Source: Shewanella metallivivens (lineage in GTDB: Bacteria > Pseudomonadota > Gammaproteobacteria > Enterobacterales > Shewanellaceae). Taken from it: a stretch of DNA of 64,000 nt. A program made the position numbers and the translations under genes. Shown piece after piece: positions 48,007 through 58,482 of the stretch. Under the pieces are notes generated by a model. That model made no database searches. It saw nothing but the letters and a program-made list of their open reading frames with translations, and was not told where the DNA came from. The stretch covers positions 1,021,753 to 1,085,752 of the forward strand of contig NZ_JAQQPZ010000013.1 in the NCBI RefSeq assembly GCF_028750675.1, given 5' to 3'. Positions within the stretch are counted from its first letter, which is position 1. Each line of letters starts with the position of its first letter.

Positions 48007-48014
48007 GATGATTC

Positions 48015-48030
48015 CTGTCTTTTTATACAG
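48015..48030 (-). promoter_or_regulatory. LexA box 1 (proximal)
   Basis: CTGT-N8-ACAG, 16 bp with a CTTTTTAT core, 9 bp upstream of the lexA start. It matches the gammaproteobacterial LexA consensus. Confidence 0.85.
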
Positions 48031-48033
48031 TGA

Positions 48034-48049
48034 CTGTCATTATATACAG
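48034..48049 (-). promoter_or_regulatory. LexA box 2 (distal)
   Basis: CTGT-N8-ACAG with an AT-rich core (CATTATAT), 3 bp beyond box 1. The centres are 19 bp apart, so two dimers can bind nearly the same face. Confidence 0.88.
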
Positions 48050-48270
48050 TGTTTTTGTTCGCGCAAGTATTAACCAACTGTTTTTTGATATTTGTTCTGC
48101 CTACATCCTCTATCAATCTGTTTTATATCGTTTTTATACGATATTTTTATTGAATTACTTTGTTTGGGGTTATTCACAAAGTAAAGATAAAACAGCCTGA
48201 TAGTGTAACAAGGGTGGTTTCTGGTATCCTATGCAGCAAAATTACAGTGGCTTATGTTGCGAAAATAACC

Positions 48271-50694
48271 ATGTCAAAACCAGATTCAATGTTTTTACGC
48301 GCGTTAAAATGGGTTCAAAAAAAGATGGTACATACGATAGTTGTACCGCATGAACCTTTTGATGACCTCAATTTAGATCCGACTAAGCCATTGGTTTATG
48401 TCATGAAAACAGAGTCAATCAGTGATGCCGCTGCCCTCAGCGAAATCACCGAAGGCTTTGGTATGCCGAGTCCTTATCAACCTTTAGAAATAGATGGTTT
48501 GAAGGTACCCCGCATCGTGTGCTTAGAAGGCCGTAAACCTCTTTTGGGGAAGCGTGAAAGTGGTGAAAAGTTTATTAATAGCTTTACCAGCTTACTGGCG
48601 CTTCATCGCCAACGTCCGGATTTAGATATCCAACTGGTGCCTGTCAGCCTATATTGGGGCCGCACGCCGGGTAAAGAAGACGACAGCATGAAAGCCGCGG
48701 TGTTTGAGCGTGAAAACCCAACATGGTTACGTAAATGGTTGATGATCCTGTTTCTTGGTCGTCATAATTTTGTGCAATTCTCTAACGCGGTTTCTTTGCG
48801 CCACATGGCCGACGAACACGGCTTTGATAAAAGTATTGCTCATAAGCTCATTCGCGTTGCACGGGTGCATTTTCGTCGGCAACGTAAAGTGATGACTGGC
48901 CCGCAATTGCCTAATAGGCAAGTATTTTTTGCCTCATTGCTTAAGTCTGATTCAATCAAAAAAGCGATTGAAGAAGAGGCAATTAATAAAAAAATATCTC
49001 CAGAAAAAGCCCGCGAAACGGCAATTGAATATTTAGATGAAATCGCCGCGGATTATTCTGACAGTTTAGTGCGCATTGCCGAGCGCTTTTTAACTTGGTT
49101 ATGGAACAAGTTATACAGTGGTATCAACATTAAAGGCGCTGAGCAAATTCGTCAGCTTCACCATGATGGCCATGAAATTGTGTATGTGCCTTGTCATCGT
49201 AGCCACATGGACTACTTGTTGCTGTCGTACATTTTGTATTATCAGGGTATGGTTCCGCCGCATATTGCCGCGGGTATTAACCTTAACTTCTGGCCAGCAG
49301 GCCCTATGTTCCGTCGTGGCGGTGCATTCTTTATTCGCCGTAGTTTTAACGGTAACAAGCTTTATACCGCAGTATTTCGTGAATATTTGGACCAATTGTT
49401 TGCTAAAGGTTATTCGGTTGAATACTTCACCGAAGGTGGTCGTTCGCGTACAGGGCGTTTACTTGCGCCTAAAACCGGCATGTTGGCCATGACCATCAAT
49501 AGCGTATTGCGCGGGATTGAGCGTCCGGTTACTTTAGTGCCTGTGTATTTAGGGTATGACCATGTTATGGAGGTTGCGACTTATCACAAAGAACTCAGCG
49601 GTAAGAAAAAGCAAAAAGAGTCTGTGTGGCAAGTGTTTGGGGCTATTCGTAAGTTAGGCAATTTTGGCCAAGGTTATGTGAACTTTGGTGAGCCGATTAA
49701 TTTGCAAACCTTTTTAAACCAGCAAGCGCCTGATTGGCGCGACGAAGTGGCCAACGATCCTGAGCAAAAACCAACCTGGTTTACACCGTCTGTTAATTTG
49801 TTGGCTAACCGTGTGATGACGAATATTAACGGGGCTGCCGCTGCAAGCTCGGTCACGTTAACCAGCTTAGTGTTGCTTGCCTCTGAGCGTAATGCATTAG
49901 AGCGCAGTTTATTAGAGCGACAATTAGATTTGTATTTAGCGATGCTAAAAACCGTTCCTTATACCAACTATGCCTCAGTTGCTGAAGGAGATGGTAAATC
50001 GATTGTTGACCATTGTTTGTCTTTGAACAAATTTGTTAGCACTAAAGATGCCATTGGCGAAATTATTTCTGTTGACGAAAAAATTGCCATTACCATGAGT
50101 TACTATCGTAATAATATCATTCACTTAATGGCGGTTCCGTCTTTAATAGCCAGTTGTTTAGTGCAGTATGATATTTGCGACCGTGAAAAAATTCATGCCA
50201 TTGTGTTGGACTTTTACCCATTGCTAAAAGCTGAGTTATTTATGGGTATTGACGATGTACCACAGCACGTTGACAATATTTTAGACTTTATGGTGGCCCA
50301 AGGCTTGCTCAGTGGCGATGCACATTTTGATGTCACGCCAAAGTACACTGCCCAACTATTACTATTAGCTGAAACCATCAGCGAAACCTTACAGCGTTAT
50401 GCCATTATTTTTAACTTGTTGGCGATAAAGCCTGATCTAGAACGGTCAGATCTTGAAACAGATAGCCATTTATTAGCACAGCGCTTAGGTGCGCTACATG
50501 GTATTACGGCGCCAGAGTTTTATGACAAAAAACTGTATAACACCCTCAGTGTTAAGCTTAAAGAATTAGGCTATTTATGCAGTGTGGAGCATCGAGCTGA
50601 AGTGATTCGAATTCGCGACCATGCTAATCAATTATTGAGCTCATCTGTAAGACAAACCATTGTTGATAGTGTGCAAGCGGAGCATGGACAATAA
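48271..50694 (+). CDS. plsB: Glycerol-3-phosphate acyltransferase PlsB
   Basis: First enzyme of phospholipid synthesis: acylates sn-1 of glycerol-3-phosphate. The length, 807 aa, equals E. coli PlsB. Acyltransferase block I is [14 protein letters not shown] (HX4D), block [12 protein letters not shown], block [22 protein letters not shown] and block [15 protein letters not shown] 48271 is chosen by length and homology; frames upstream are not plausible. The stop overlaps the mtr start (TAATG). It is divergent from lexA, also in E. coli. Confidence 0.97.
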   Translation: MSKPDSMFLRALKWVQKKMVHTIVVPHEPFDDLNLDPTKPLVYVMKTESISDAAALSEITEGFGMPSPYQPLEIDGLKVPRIVCLEGRKPLLGKRESGEKFINSFTSLLALHRQRPDLDIQLVPVSLYWGRTPGKEDDSMKAAVFERENPTWLRKWLMILFLGRHNFVQFSNAVSLRHMADEHGFDKSIAHKLIRVARVHFRRQRKVMTGPQLPNRQVFFASLLKSDSIKKAIEEEAINKKISPEKARETAIEYLDEIAADYSDSLVRIAERFLTWLWNKLYSGINIKGAEQIRQLHHDGHEIVYVPCHRSHMDYLLLSYILYYQGMVPPHIAAGINLNFWPAGPMFRRGGAFFIRRSFNGNKLYTAVFREYLDQLFAKGYSVEYFTEGGRSRTGRLLAPKTGMLAMTINSVLRGIERPVTLVPVYLGYDHVMEVATYHKELSGKKKQKESVWQVFGAIRKLGNFGQGYVNFGEPINLQTFLNQQAPDWRDEVANDPEQKPTWFTPSVNLLANRVMTNINGAAAASSVTLTSLVLLASERNALERSLLERQLDLYLAMLKTVPYTNYASVAEGDGKSIVDHCLSLNKFVSTKDAIGEIISVDEKIAITMSYYRNNIIHLMAVPSLIASCLVQYDICDREKIHAIVLDFYPLLKAELFMGIDDVPQHVDNILDFMVAQGLLSGDAHFDVTPKYTAQLLLLAETISETLQRYAIIFNLLAIKPDLERSDLETDSHLLAQRLGALHGITAPEFYDKKLYNTLSVKLKELGYLCSVEHRAEVIRIRDHANQLLSSSVRQTIVDSVQAEHGQ

Positions 50695-51950
50695 TGGCCA
50701 ATCACATGAATGCAGCAAAGCACCGCCCTCAAGGTAAATCTTTATTGGGCGGCGCCATGATTATTGCCGGTACCACTGTGGGGGCGGGTATGTTTTCATT
50801 GCCTGTTGTGGGCTCTGGAATGTGGTTTGGCTATTCGATAGCCATGCTATTAGGTGTTTGGTTTTGCATGCTAATGTCGGGTTTACTACTGCTTGAAGCC
50901 AACTTGCATTTTGAGCCAGGCGCCAGTTTTGATACCTTAACCCGCGAAACATTAGGCCAATTTTGGCGAGTGATTAACGGCGTTTCCATTGCGTTTGTAT
51001 TGTACATTTTAACCTACGCCTATATCAGTGGTGGCAGCTCCATTGTTAATCATAGCCTGTCGGCCATTGGGGTCACTTTACCTCAAAGTGTTGCCGGTTT
51101 GGTGTTTGCCATTGTGTTGGCCTTAATTGTATTAATTAGCACAAAAGCCGTTGATCGTATTACCACCATTATGCTCGGCGGCATGGTGATAACTTTCTTT
51201 TTGGCTATCGGTAATCTGTTGATTGAAATCGATACCACTAAGTTAATGTTGCCAGACGGCGAAAGCCGTTATTTGCCCTATTTATTTGCCGCGATCCCCT
51301 TTGGTTTAGCCAGTTTTGGTTACCATGGTAACGTGCCTAGCTTGGTGAAATACTATGGCAAAGATGCTAGTACCATCGTTAAAGCCATTGTTGTAGGGAC
51401 TAGCATTGCACTGGTTATTTATGTGTGTTGGCTTATTGCCACCATGGGTAATATTCCACGTAGCCAATTTGCTGATGTGATTGCCAAGGGCGGCAACATT
51501 GGTGTGTTGGTTGAGGCGTTATCTGGCGTTATGGCCAGTCAGTGGCTCAATAGTATGTTGACGTTATTTGCTAACTTAGCGGTCGCGTCATCATTTTTAG
51601 GGGTAACCCTAGGGTTATTTGATTATCTTGCCGACTTATTTGGGTTTGATGATTCACGTGCCGGCCGAATGAAAACCGCTGCAGTAACCTTTATTCCGCC
51701 AACAATTTTTGGTTTGTTGTTTCCTAATGGTTTTATTATCGCCATTGGTTTTGCAGCATTAGCGGCAACCGTTTGGGCGGTGATTGTGCCAGCCCTGTTA
51801 GCGTATAAAGTGCGTCAGCTGTATCCAAACACAAATAGCTTTAAAGTTCCTGGTGGTACACCACTGATTGCTGTCGTCGTGCTGTTTGGCGTTATCACTG
51901 CGACTTGTCATTTATTGGCGATGGCCGATATTTTGCCAGTATTTAAATAA
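50694..51950 (+). CDS. mtr: Aromatic amino acid permease, Mtr-like
   Basis: Eleven-TM HAAAP-family carrier, 418 aa, highly similar along its length to E. coli tryptophan permease Mtr: LLGGAMIIAGTTVGAGMFSL, GLLLLEANLHFEPGASFDTL, ILTYAYISGGSSIVNHSLS, FGYHGNVPSLVKYYGKDAST and ASSFLGVTLGLFDYLADLFG. It imports tryptophan or another aromatic amino acid with protons. Overlaps the plsB stop by one base, an unusual functional pairing. A terminator follows. Confidence 0.92.
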   Translation: MANHMNAAKHRPQGKSLLGGAMIIAGTTVGAGMFSLPVVGSGMWFGYSIAMLLGVWFCMLMSGLLLLEANLHFEPGASFDTLTRETLGQFWRVINGVSIAFVLYILTYAYISGGSSIVNHSLSAIGVTLPQSVAGLVFAIVLALIVLISTKAVDRITTIMLGGMVITFFLAIGNLLIEIDTTKLMLPDGESRYLPYLFAAIPFGLASFGYHGNVPSLVKYYGKDASTIVKAIVVGTSIALVIYVCWLIATMGNIPRSQFADVIAKGGNIGVLVEALSGVMASQWLNSMLTLFANLAVASSFLGVTLGLFDYLADLFGFDDSRAGRMKTAAVTFIPPTIFGLLFPNGFIIAIGFAALAATVWAVIVPALLAYKVRQLYPNTNSFKVPGGTPLIAVVVLFGVITATCHLLAMADILPVFK

Positions 51951-51972
51951 CCTCGTTGACAGTAAATGATGT

Positions 51973-52001
51973 AAAAAGCCTTCAGTTTTTGAAGGCTTTT
52001 T
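51973..52001 (+). terminator. Rho-independent terminator after mtr
   Basis: 12-bp stem aaaaagccttca / tgaaggcttttt with a 5-nt T-rich loop, 22 bp after the stop. Confidence 0.9.
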
Positions 52002-52071
52002 GCTTTTTGGGTGATATCAACTTAACTTATACACATTGCTCTTCAGTAACTGCAACTACAGGACAATAATA

Positions 52072-52851
52072 ATGAAAGTACAACAATATCAACAGGGACA
52101 GCCATGCTGGCTTGAGTTAGCAACCCACGATTGGGCCGCGGGTAAGGCGTTTTATCAGGCATTATTTGGTTGGGGAGCCGACGATATGCCAATGCCTGAA
52201 GGGCATTACACTATGTTGCAAATTGAGGGAGACGATATTGCTGCCATGTATCCGATGCCCCAAGAGATGCAAGCGTTACCTACACACTGGATGGTTTACT
52301 TTGCTGTGGATGATGTCGATGTTACCGCAGACATCGTTAAGCAGGCTGGCGGGCAGGTGGTCGCTGGGCCACATTCTGTTGGTGATGCTGGCCGTATGGC
52401 GCTTTGTACTGACCCTGAAGGTAGCCGTTTTGCACTGTGGCAAGGGCAAGATCATATTGGTATTAAACGTACTCAAGAGCCAAATACTTTGTGCTGGGTT
52501 GAGTTGGCATGCCGTGATACCGCAGGCGCAAAACAATTTTATAGCCAAGTCTTAGGTTATCACACCAAACTGGCGGATATGGCCGACTTTGAGTACACCG
52601 AATGGTATGTCGGTGAGCAAGCCGTGGGCGGCATGATGGCAATGACTGAAGAGTGGGGCGATGCGCCAGCACATTGGATGAACTATTTTGCCGTTGAAGA
52701 TTGCGATGCTTCGGTCGCGAAAGCCAAAAATTTGGGTGCGACCGTGTGCGTACCGGCGACTGACATTCCTAATGTGGGGCGTTTTTCGGTACTCAATGAT
52801 CCTCAAGGCGGATTTTTCTCGATTATTTCGCTAGTAGACCCAACTGCATAG
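52072..52851 (+). CDS. VOC-family protein with two glyoxalase-like domains
   Basis: Cytoplasmic protein, 259 aa, with two vicinal-oxygen-chelate domains (about residues 10-125 and 138-257). Both begin alike: CWLELATHDWAAGKAFYQALFGW and CWVELACRDTAGAKQFYSQVLGY; both end alike: DPEGSRFALWQG and NDPQGGFFSIIS. This arrangement resembles the CFP30B-like group of unknown activity. Metal-binding His/Glu residues are incomplete to my eye, so catalysis is doubtful. AGGAC precedes ATG 52072. Confidence 0.85.
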   Translation: MKVQQYQQGQPCWLELATHDWAAGKAFYQALFGWGADDMPMPEGHYTMLQIEGDDIAAMYPMPQEMQALPTHWMVYFAVDDVDVTADIVKQAGGQVVAGPHSVGDAGRMALCTDPEGSRFALWQGQDHIGIKRTQEPNTLCWVELACRDTAGAKQFYSQVLGYHTKLADMADFEYTEWYVGEQAVGGMMAMTEEWGDAPAHWMNYFAVEDCDASVAKAKNLGATVCVPATDIPNVGRFSVLNDPQGGFFSIISLVDPTA

Positions 52852-52945
52852 TGATTATCCCAGTTAGGGGCACGGTTGAACTTAAAATAACCATTGATGT
52901 CACAGTGATTAGCAATACGCAAGGAATACACCCAAGGATGAATCT

Positions 52946-53206
52946 ATGACTGAAGAAACTACTCAAGCCGCATTAGCGCGAATTAATCGCAGTATGTTGA
53001 TGGTGGCTATTATCGATCTTCCCGGCACATTGTTGTTTGGTTTAGGGCTTTATGGCATTTTTGCCGGTTTTGACCAAGGCTTTTTACCTATGCTCGCTCA
53101 CCCAATGATCATCAATGCAATGTTGGTTATTGGTGGCGCGATTATGGCGTGGGGAATGTTTAGGATGATGGGGTTGGCGCGTGAAAAACAAAGGATCACT
53201 CAATAA
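52946..53206 (+). CDS. Small inner-membrane protein of unknown function
   Basis: An 86-aa protein with two TMs (MVAIIDLPGTLLFGLGLYGIF and PMIINAMLVIGGAIMAWGMF) and charged ends. AAGGA lies before the ATG. Its stop overlaps the next start (TAATG), so it is co-translated with the lipoprotein. Not recognised. Confidence 0.75.
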   Translation: MTEETTQAALARINRSMLMVAIIDLPGTLLFGLGLYGIFAGFDQGFLPMLAHPMIINAMLVIGGAIMAWGMFRMMGLAREKQRITQ

Positions 53207-53484
53207 TGCAAAAGCGGCTTGTATTATCAACTTTCTTATCGAGTCTGGTGTTGTCTAGTTTGCTGTTGCTAACGGCCTGTAGTGGTACCTCGCCTTATCG
53301 TTTAGGCAACGCTGGCAATGCTGACGATAATAAAAATGATACAGATTATATGATGCTCAATCTGCCTCGGGCGATTGTGGCTAGCGATCCTTGTCAATAT
53401 GGTCATCCTGATGACATCGCGGCATGCCGTAAGAAGAAACAAGATGAAGCTAATCAACTTAATGAGTCACTTAAGCGCAACTAA
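53206..53484 (+). CDS. Small lipoprotein of unknown function
   Basis: A 92-aa protein with a signal peptide and lipobox LTAC near residue 25, then a short hydrophilic domain with MMLNLPRAIVASDPCQYGHPDDIAACRKKKQ. The two mature Cys could form a disulfide. No Asp at +2 (it is Ser), so outer-membrane sorting is expected. Pairs with the preceding membrane protein. Confidence 0.75.
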   Translation: MQKRLVLSTFLSSLVLSSLLLLTACSGTSPYRLGNAGNADDNKNDTDYMMLNLPRAIVASDPCQYGHPDDIAACRKKKQDEANQLNESLKRN

Positions 53485-53516
53485 CCCCAGCCTAACTTAG
53501 GTTATAAAGTGATAAT

Positions 53517-53551
53517 AAAAATCCCAAACAATGTATTGTTTGGGATTTTTT
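53517..53551. terminator. Bidirectional terminator
   Basis: 16-bp stem aaaaatcccaaacaat / attgtttgggattttt with a short loop, between the lipoprotein gene and the convergent cusA. Confidence 0.92.
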
Positions 53552-53588
53552 GTTTATGGCGTCAATATGAATGTATTACTGCCAACGA

Positions 53589-56500
53589 TTATGCGGGCAG
53601 TCGACGGCCATAAATCAGCAAGTAAATCGCCGGTATCACAAATAGCGATAATAAAGGCGCGGTGACCATACCGCCTACCATAGGCGCGGCAATTTTTTGC
53701 ATGACATCGTTACCCGTGCCGCTGCCCCACATGATGGGTAATAACCCGAAAAATATGGTGGCGACGGTCATGGCTTTAGGGCGTATGCGCATGACAGCGC
53801 CTTCAATCAACGCAGCGGTTAAGTCGGCTTTTGTTTGGTATCGGTCTTGTCGTTTATAGGCGGCAATGCTGTTGTTGAGGTACACCTGCATGACTACCCC
53901 AAACTCAGCGGCAACCCCTGCCAGTGCTATCATGCCAACTGACACGGCAACCGAAAAATTAAACTCGAGCGAATAGAGTAACCAAGCGCTGCCGACCAGT
54001 GAAAATGGCAAACTGAGCATAATGACCAGTGCTTGAGTCATAGAGTTAAAGGTCATCATTAATAAGATAAAAATGACCGCAATCATGAGTGGGATCACCA
54101 GGGTCATTTTAGCTTCAACCCGCTGCATATATTCATATTGGCCAGCAAAGCTGTAGCTATAACGTGCCGGCAAACTAATTTGCTCATCGAGCGCAGTTTG
54201 AGCCTGAGCAATATACTCACCAATGGAAATATCTTTTAAGTCGACAAACACCCATGAAATAAGGCGGCCATTTTCACTGGCAAGCATGGGGGCACCGTCA
54301 CTAATGGTGAGCTCTGCTAGGTAGCTTAAAGGTAAGTATTTACCGGTTTTAGTGAGCACGGGGAGGTCTTTGAGCTTTTCAATGTTATCGCGTAGTTCCC
54401 GTGGGTAACGAATGTTAATCGGATAGCGTTCCTGGCCTTGGATCGACTCGCCAAGCGTCATACCGCCAATGGCAATTTGCACCACATCTTGAATGTCTTT
54501 TAGTGTCATGCCATAGCGGGCAGCATTTTTTAAGTTAGGGGTTATATCAATATAACGGCCACCGCTGCTGCGTTGGGCAAATGCCGATAAGGTACCGGGT
54601 AATTGGCTTACTACGGCTTCGATTTCGCTGCCAATTCGTTGCAGTTCCTCAACATTTGAGCCTGATATTTTGATGCCGACAGGAGTTCTTACGCCAGTAG
54701 ATAACATATCAATACGGGTTTTAATTGGTTGTACCCAGGCGTTAGTCATACCCGGTATACGCACGGTTTTTTGCAGTTGGGCAATGATGCTTTCTAAGGT
54801 CGTGCCTGCACGCCACTCGCTGCTAGGTTTAAGCATTATGGTGGTTTCGAGCATGGTTAATGGCGCAGGGTCGGTGGCGGTTTGTGCTCGGCCAACTTTA
54901 CCAAATACTCGCTTAACCTCAGGCACGGTTTTAATCAGCCTATCTGTTTGCTGTAAAATCTCCGCCGCTTTGCCTGCACTGACGCCGGGCAAGGTGGTGG
55001 GCATATACAGTAAGTCACCTTCTTCGAGCGTGGGCATAAATTCAGAGCCCATTTTAGTTAATGGGTAATAGGCGCTGAGTAACGCCACAATTGCCATCAT
55101 TATGGTGATTTTAGGAAAACGTAACACCCAGGTTAATAGCGGGTGATATAGCGCGATTAATATACTGCTGAGTGGGTTTTTACGCTCGTCGGGGATGTTT
55201 CCACGAACAAAATAGCCCATTAAAACCGGAATTAAGGTGATGGCTAATATCGCCGATGCAGCCATGGCAAACGTTTTCGTAAACGCTAAAGGATGAAATA
55301 AGCGACCTTCTTGTGCTTCTAATGCAAACACAGGGATAAAGCTTAAAGTAATAATTAATAAGCTAAAAAACAGCGCTGGGCCTACTTCAACAGAGGCGTC
55401 TTTTACTAGCTGCCAATGTGCTTCACCCTCTGGGGCACAGCCATGTTGTTGGCGGTAATGTTCTAAATGTTTGTGGGTGTTCTCCACCATGACGATAGAC
55501 GCATCGACGACCGCACCAATGGCGATGGCAATCCCGCCTAGGCTCATAATGTTGGCGTTGACACCGATAAAGTGCATGGCGATAAAGCTAATTAAAATTG
55601 AAATGGGCAAGGTGATAATGGCCACTAATGTCGAGCGCGCATGCAGTAAGAACAATAAACAAATCAGCCCAACAACGAGCATTTCTTCAAGCACTTTATG
55701 TTTGAGGTTGTCGACTGAACGCACAATTAACTCAGAACGATCGTAAGTGGTGACTAATTCGACCCCGTCAGGCAGGCCATTGCTGATTTGTTCGAGCTTG
55801 AGTTTGACATTGTTAATGGTTTCAAGGGCATTTTCGCCATAGCGCATCACCACAATGCCACCCACGACTTCACCTTGGCCATCAAGCTCTGCAATACCTC
55901 GTCTTGCAGCAGGGCCAGTGCGTAGCTGGGCGACGTCTTTCATTAAAATCGGCGTGCCAGTTTCAGACAAAATGCCCAATGGGATTTCGGCAAAGTCGGC
56001 AATGGTTTGGCGATAACCACTAGAGGTTATCATGTATTCGGCTTCGGCCATTTCAATCACCGAGCCGCCCGTTGAACTATTGGCGTTATCGAGGGCGTTT
56101 TTAATGGTCATTAAATCAATTTGATATAACGCCAACTTGTGAGGGTCGACCACAATTTGATAGGTTTGCTCCATTCCGCCAACGGTTGCGACTTCAGATA
56201 CGCCTGACACACTTTGCAGCTCTAGTTTTAAAAACCAGTCTTGCAGAGAGCGTAATTGCGCCAAATCGTATTGGCCTTTGCGGTCTACAAGTGCATATTG
56301 GAATACCCAACCAACACCTGACGCATCTGGCCCTATGCTTGGTGTTACTCCAGCGGGTAGTAGGTCTTGTGTTTGCGAAAGGTACTCAAGCACCCGTGAA
56401 CGTGCCCAGTAAATGTCGGTGCCGTCCTCAAAAATGACATACACAAACGAGTCGCCAAACATGGAGAATCCGCGTACGGTTTTTGCTCCCGGAACGGCCA

Positions 56501-56720
56501 ACATGGCCGACGACAATGGGTAGGTGATTTGATCTTCTACCAATTGTGGCGCTTGGCCCGGATAACTGGTTTTCACTATCACCTGTACGTCCGATAAATC
56601 GGGCAACGCATCCAGTGGTGTGGTGCGCATGGCTTGATAACCAACCAGCGCAATAATGGCGGTAAACAACAACACCATAATGCGGTTTTTAATTGAAGCA
56701 TTGATAATTTGCGCTAGCAT
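53589..56720 (-). CDS. cusA: Heavy-metal efflux RND pump CusA
   Basis: Inner-membrane proton-driven trimeric pump of the HME-RND family, 1043 aa (E. coli CusA 1047). Seen: TTPLDALPDLSDVQVIVKTSYPGQAPQLVEDQ, GVGWVFQYAL, DRSELI, TM4 with GGIAIAIGAVVDASIVMVENTHKHLE (proton-relay Asp/Glu), and the Met-bearing periplasmic cleft. The substrate is probably Cu(I)/Ag(I) judging by the family and by the CusB and CopL-like neighbours. It starts 11 bp after cusB. Confidence 0.93.
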   Translation of the reverse strand: MLAQIINASIKNRIMVLLFTAIIALVGYQAMRTTPLDALPDLSDVQVIVKTSYPGQAPQLVEDQITYPLSSAMLAVPGAKTVRGFSMFGDSFVYVIFEDGTDIYWARSRVLEYLSQTQDLLPAGVTPSIGPDASGVGWVFQYALVDRKGQYDLAQLRSLQDWFLKLELQSVSGVSEVATVGGMEQTYQIVVDPHKLALYQIDLMTIKNALDNANSSTGGSVIEMAEAEYMITSSGYRQTIADFAEIPLGILSETGTPILMKDVAQLRTGPAARRGIAELDGQGEVVGGIVVMRYGENALETINNVKLKLEQISNGLPDGVELVTTYDRSELIVRSVDNLKHKVLEEMLVVGLICLLFLLHARSTLVAIITLPISILISFIAMHFIGVNANIMSLGGIAIAIGAVVDASIVMVENTHKHLEHYRQQHGCAPEGEAHWQLVKDASVEVGPALFFSLLIITLSFIPVFALEAQEGRLFHPLAFTKTFAMAASAILAITLIPVLMGYFVRGNIPDERKNPLSSILIALYHPLLTWVLRFPKITIMMAIVALLSAYYPLTKMGSEFMPTLEEGDLLYMPTTLPGVSAGKAAEILQQTDRLIKTVPEVKRVFGKVGRAQTATDPAPLTMLETTIMLKPSSEWRAGTTLESIIAQLQKTVRIPGMTNAWVQPIKTRIDMLSTGVRTPVGIKISGSNVEELQRIGSEIEAVVSQLPGTLSAFAQRSSGGRYIDITPNLKNAARYGMTLKDIQDVVQIAIGGMTLGESIQGQERYPINIRYPRELRDNIEKLKDLPVLTKTGKYLPLSYLAELTISDGAPMLASENGRLISWVFVDLKDISIGEYIAQAQTALDEQISLPARYSYSFAGQYEYMQRVEAKMTLVIPLMIAVIFILLMMTFNSMTQALVIMLSLPFSLVGSAWLLYSLEFNFSVAVSVGMIALAGVAAEFGVVMQVYLNNSIAAYKRQDRYQTKADLTAALIEGAVMRIRPKAMTVATIFFGLLPIMWGSGTGNDVMQKIAAPMVGGMVTAPLLSLFVIPAIYLLIYGRRLPA

Positions 56721-56731
56721 AGCAAGGCTTC

Positions 56732-58342
56732 CTAATGTTGATGAACGTCAGCAGGTGGTTGCACTGCAGCTGTACTTAAGCGTTGCAAGCTTCCTTGAAT
56801 GCTGGCTTCTGAGTCCAGTAAAAATTGACCTGAGACCACGACTTTGTCATGTTCGTTTAAGCCTTGGAGGATCTCAGCCTTACCTTGAGCCATCATACCG
56901 ATTTTTACCGGGACGGAAGCAAAGCTAGTGTCATTGCGTTGCACCACTACACGGTTTTCTCTGCCGGTTAAAATCAATGCTTCTGTTGGCACTGTCAGTA
57001 CATTGTCTTTTGCTTGACCATATAGGGTCACGTCAACCAAAGCCCCAGGCCTAAGTAACGCTTGTACATTATTGAGCTGCACTCTTACTCGCATTGCACG
57101 AGTTACCATGTCGAGCTCTGGGTAGATGTAATCAATCGTAGATTCAATATCAAACAAGCCTTGTGCTGCTGCGCTCACGCTGACTTTGCGTCCTTCGGTT
57201 AACCAACTCTGTTCATTTTCAAAAACGTCCGCTATCACCCATACACTGTCTAAATTGACGATTTCAAATAAGGTGTCACCCGGTTGAATGTACATACCAT
57301 GACGTATGGTAAGCTCACTCACAAATCCACTCTGCGGAGCGTAAAATGGCACTCGATATACTGTTTTCCCCGTGGTTTCTAGACGTTTAATGACAGTGTT
57401 ATCAACCCCTAACAACTCTAAACGTTTACGCGCTTTACTCAATAATATGCTGCCACGTTTTTTATCTTGTTTTAGGTAATCTAGTGCTTGCGAGTAATCG
57501 TCTTGAGCATTGATCAGTTCAGGCGAATATAACTCGTAGAGTAACTGGCCCTTTTTGATTTGCTGCCCCACATTATGCACCATTAGAGTTTCTATCCAGC
57601 CAGTTGCTCGAGTGTGTACATGGCCAATGGTATTTTCGTTATATTGTACTGTGCCAATGGTATTCACTTGGCGAGATAAGCTGCCTTTGGCCACTACGTG
57701 GCTGCGCATCCCTAGTGCTTGTTGCATCCCGCCGGAAACGCCAACGACCACTTCTTGTGCTGAATCAGCGACGGTCACTTTCTCTAAATTCATTCCGCAA
57801 ATTGGACAGTTACCTGGTGCGTCCGATATCACGTGAGGGTGCATTGGGCAGATGTATTTGGTTGTATCATTACTGCTGGTTTCTGCAATAGAAAGTGCCT
57901 TTTTAGACGGTTTGAGCGAGCTAATAGGCTGCTCAAATACCTTTTTTGCTGCTGGCGTCATTTGCTTATTGTCCATTGCCGGTTCTGTATCGGTGTCTTT
58001 TTCAATTAAAAACATGCCGCATTTAGGGCAGCTTCCTGGCTCATGGCTGGTGACTTCAGGATGCATGGGGCAATAGTAGTCGTGTTGATGCTGCTTATGT
58101 TTTTGAGTGGCTTCATCAGTATGTGATGTTGCCGCATCGGTGTCTTTTGCGATTAAAAACATGCCGCATTTAGGGCAGCTGCCAGGCTCATGGCTGGTGA
58201 CCTCTGGGTGCATAGGGCAATAGTAACTGCTTTGGTGTTGCTCGTGCGGGGCGGGCTCTGTGGCAGCAAAAGCAGAAAAAAGAGTCGTGCAGCCTAAAAG
58301 GCTTACACTCGCAAATAGCGCAATATAAAAAGAGTGTTTCAT
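56732..58342 (-). CDS. cusB: CusB-type periplasmic adaptor with three YCPMHP metal-binding domains
   Basis: Membrane fusion protein, 536 aa. The N-terminus is a signal sequence with a possible lipobox (LLGC, residues 15-18). Three heavy-metal-binding domains with YCPMHP...CPxCGM begin at about residues 40, 89 and 163; most relatives carry one or none. The first two differ by an exact 147-bp shift and are nearly identical. Then come the CusB-like hairpin and barrel domains (GWIETLMVHNVGQQIKKGQLLYELYSPELI; VPFYAPQSGFVSELTIRHGM). Start ATG 58340-58342 has AGAGG. It passes metal to CusA. Confidence 0.92.
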   Translation of the reverse strand: MKHSFYIALFASVSLLGCTTLFSAFAATEPAPHEQHQSSYYCPMHPEVTSHEPGSCPKCGMFLIAKDTDAATSHTDEATQKHKQHQHDYYCPMHPEVTSHEPGSCPKCGMFLIEKDTDTEPAMDNKQMTPAAKKVFEQPISSLKPSKKALSIAETSSNDTTKYICPMHPHVISDAPGNCPICGMNLEKVTVADSAQEVVVGVSGGMQQALGMRSHVVAKGSLSRQVNTIGTVQYNENTIGHVHTRATGWIETLMVHNVGQQIKKGQLLYELYSPELINAQDDYSQALDYLKQDKKRGSILLSKARKRLELLGVDNTVIKRLETTGKTVYRVPFYAPQSGFVSELTIRHGMYIQPGDTLFEIVNLDSVWVIADVFENEQSWLTEGRKVSVSAAAQGLFDIESTIDYIYPELDMVTRAMRVRVQLNNVQALLRPGALVDVTLYGQAKDNVLTVPTEALILTGRENRVVVQRNDTSFASVPVKIGMMAQGKAEILQGLNEHDKVVVSGQFLLDSEASIQGSLQRLSTAAVQPPADVHQH

Positions 58343-58482
58343 ATCAACCTCTAACTCGTGGGTAAACGCGCGGCACAATCTGTCAAAGTGACAGTGAGCA
58401 CGCGATTTAAACCACTAAAATCGTTTAAAAATACAAGTCAACTTAATACAGCCGGCATCATTGTCGGCATAACTTTGAAGGG

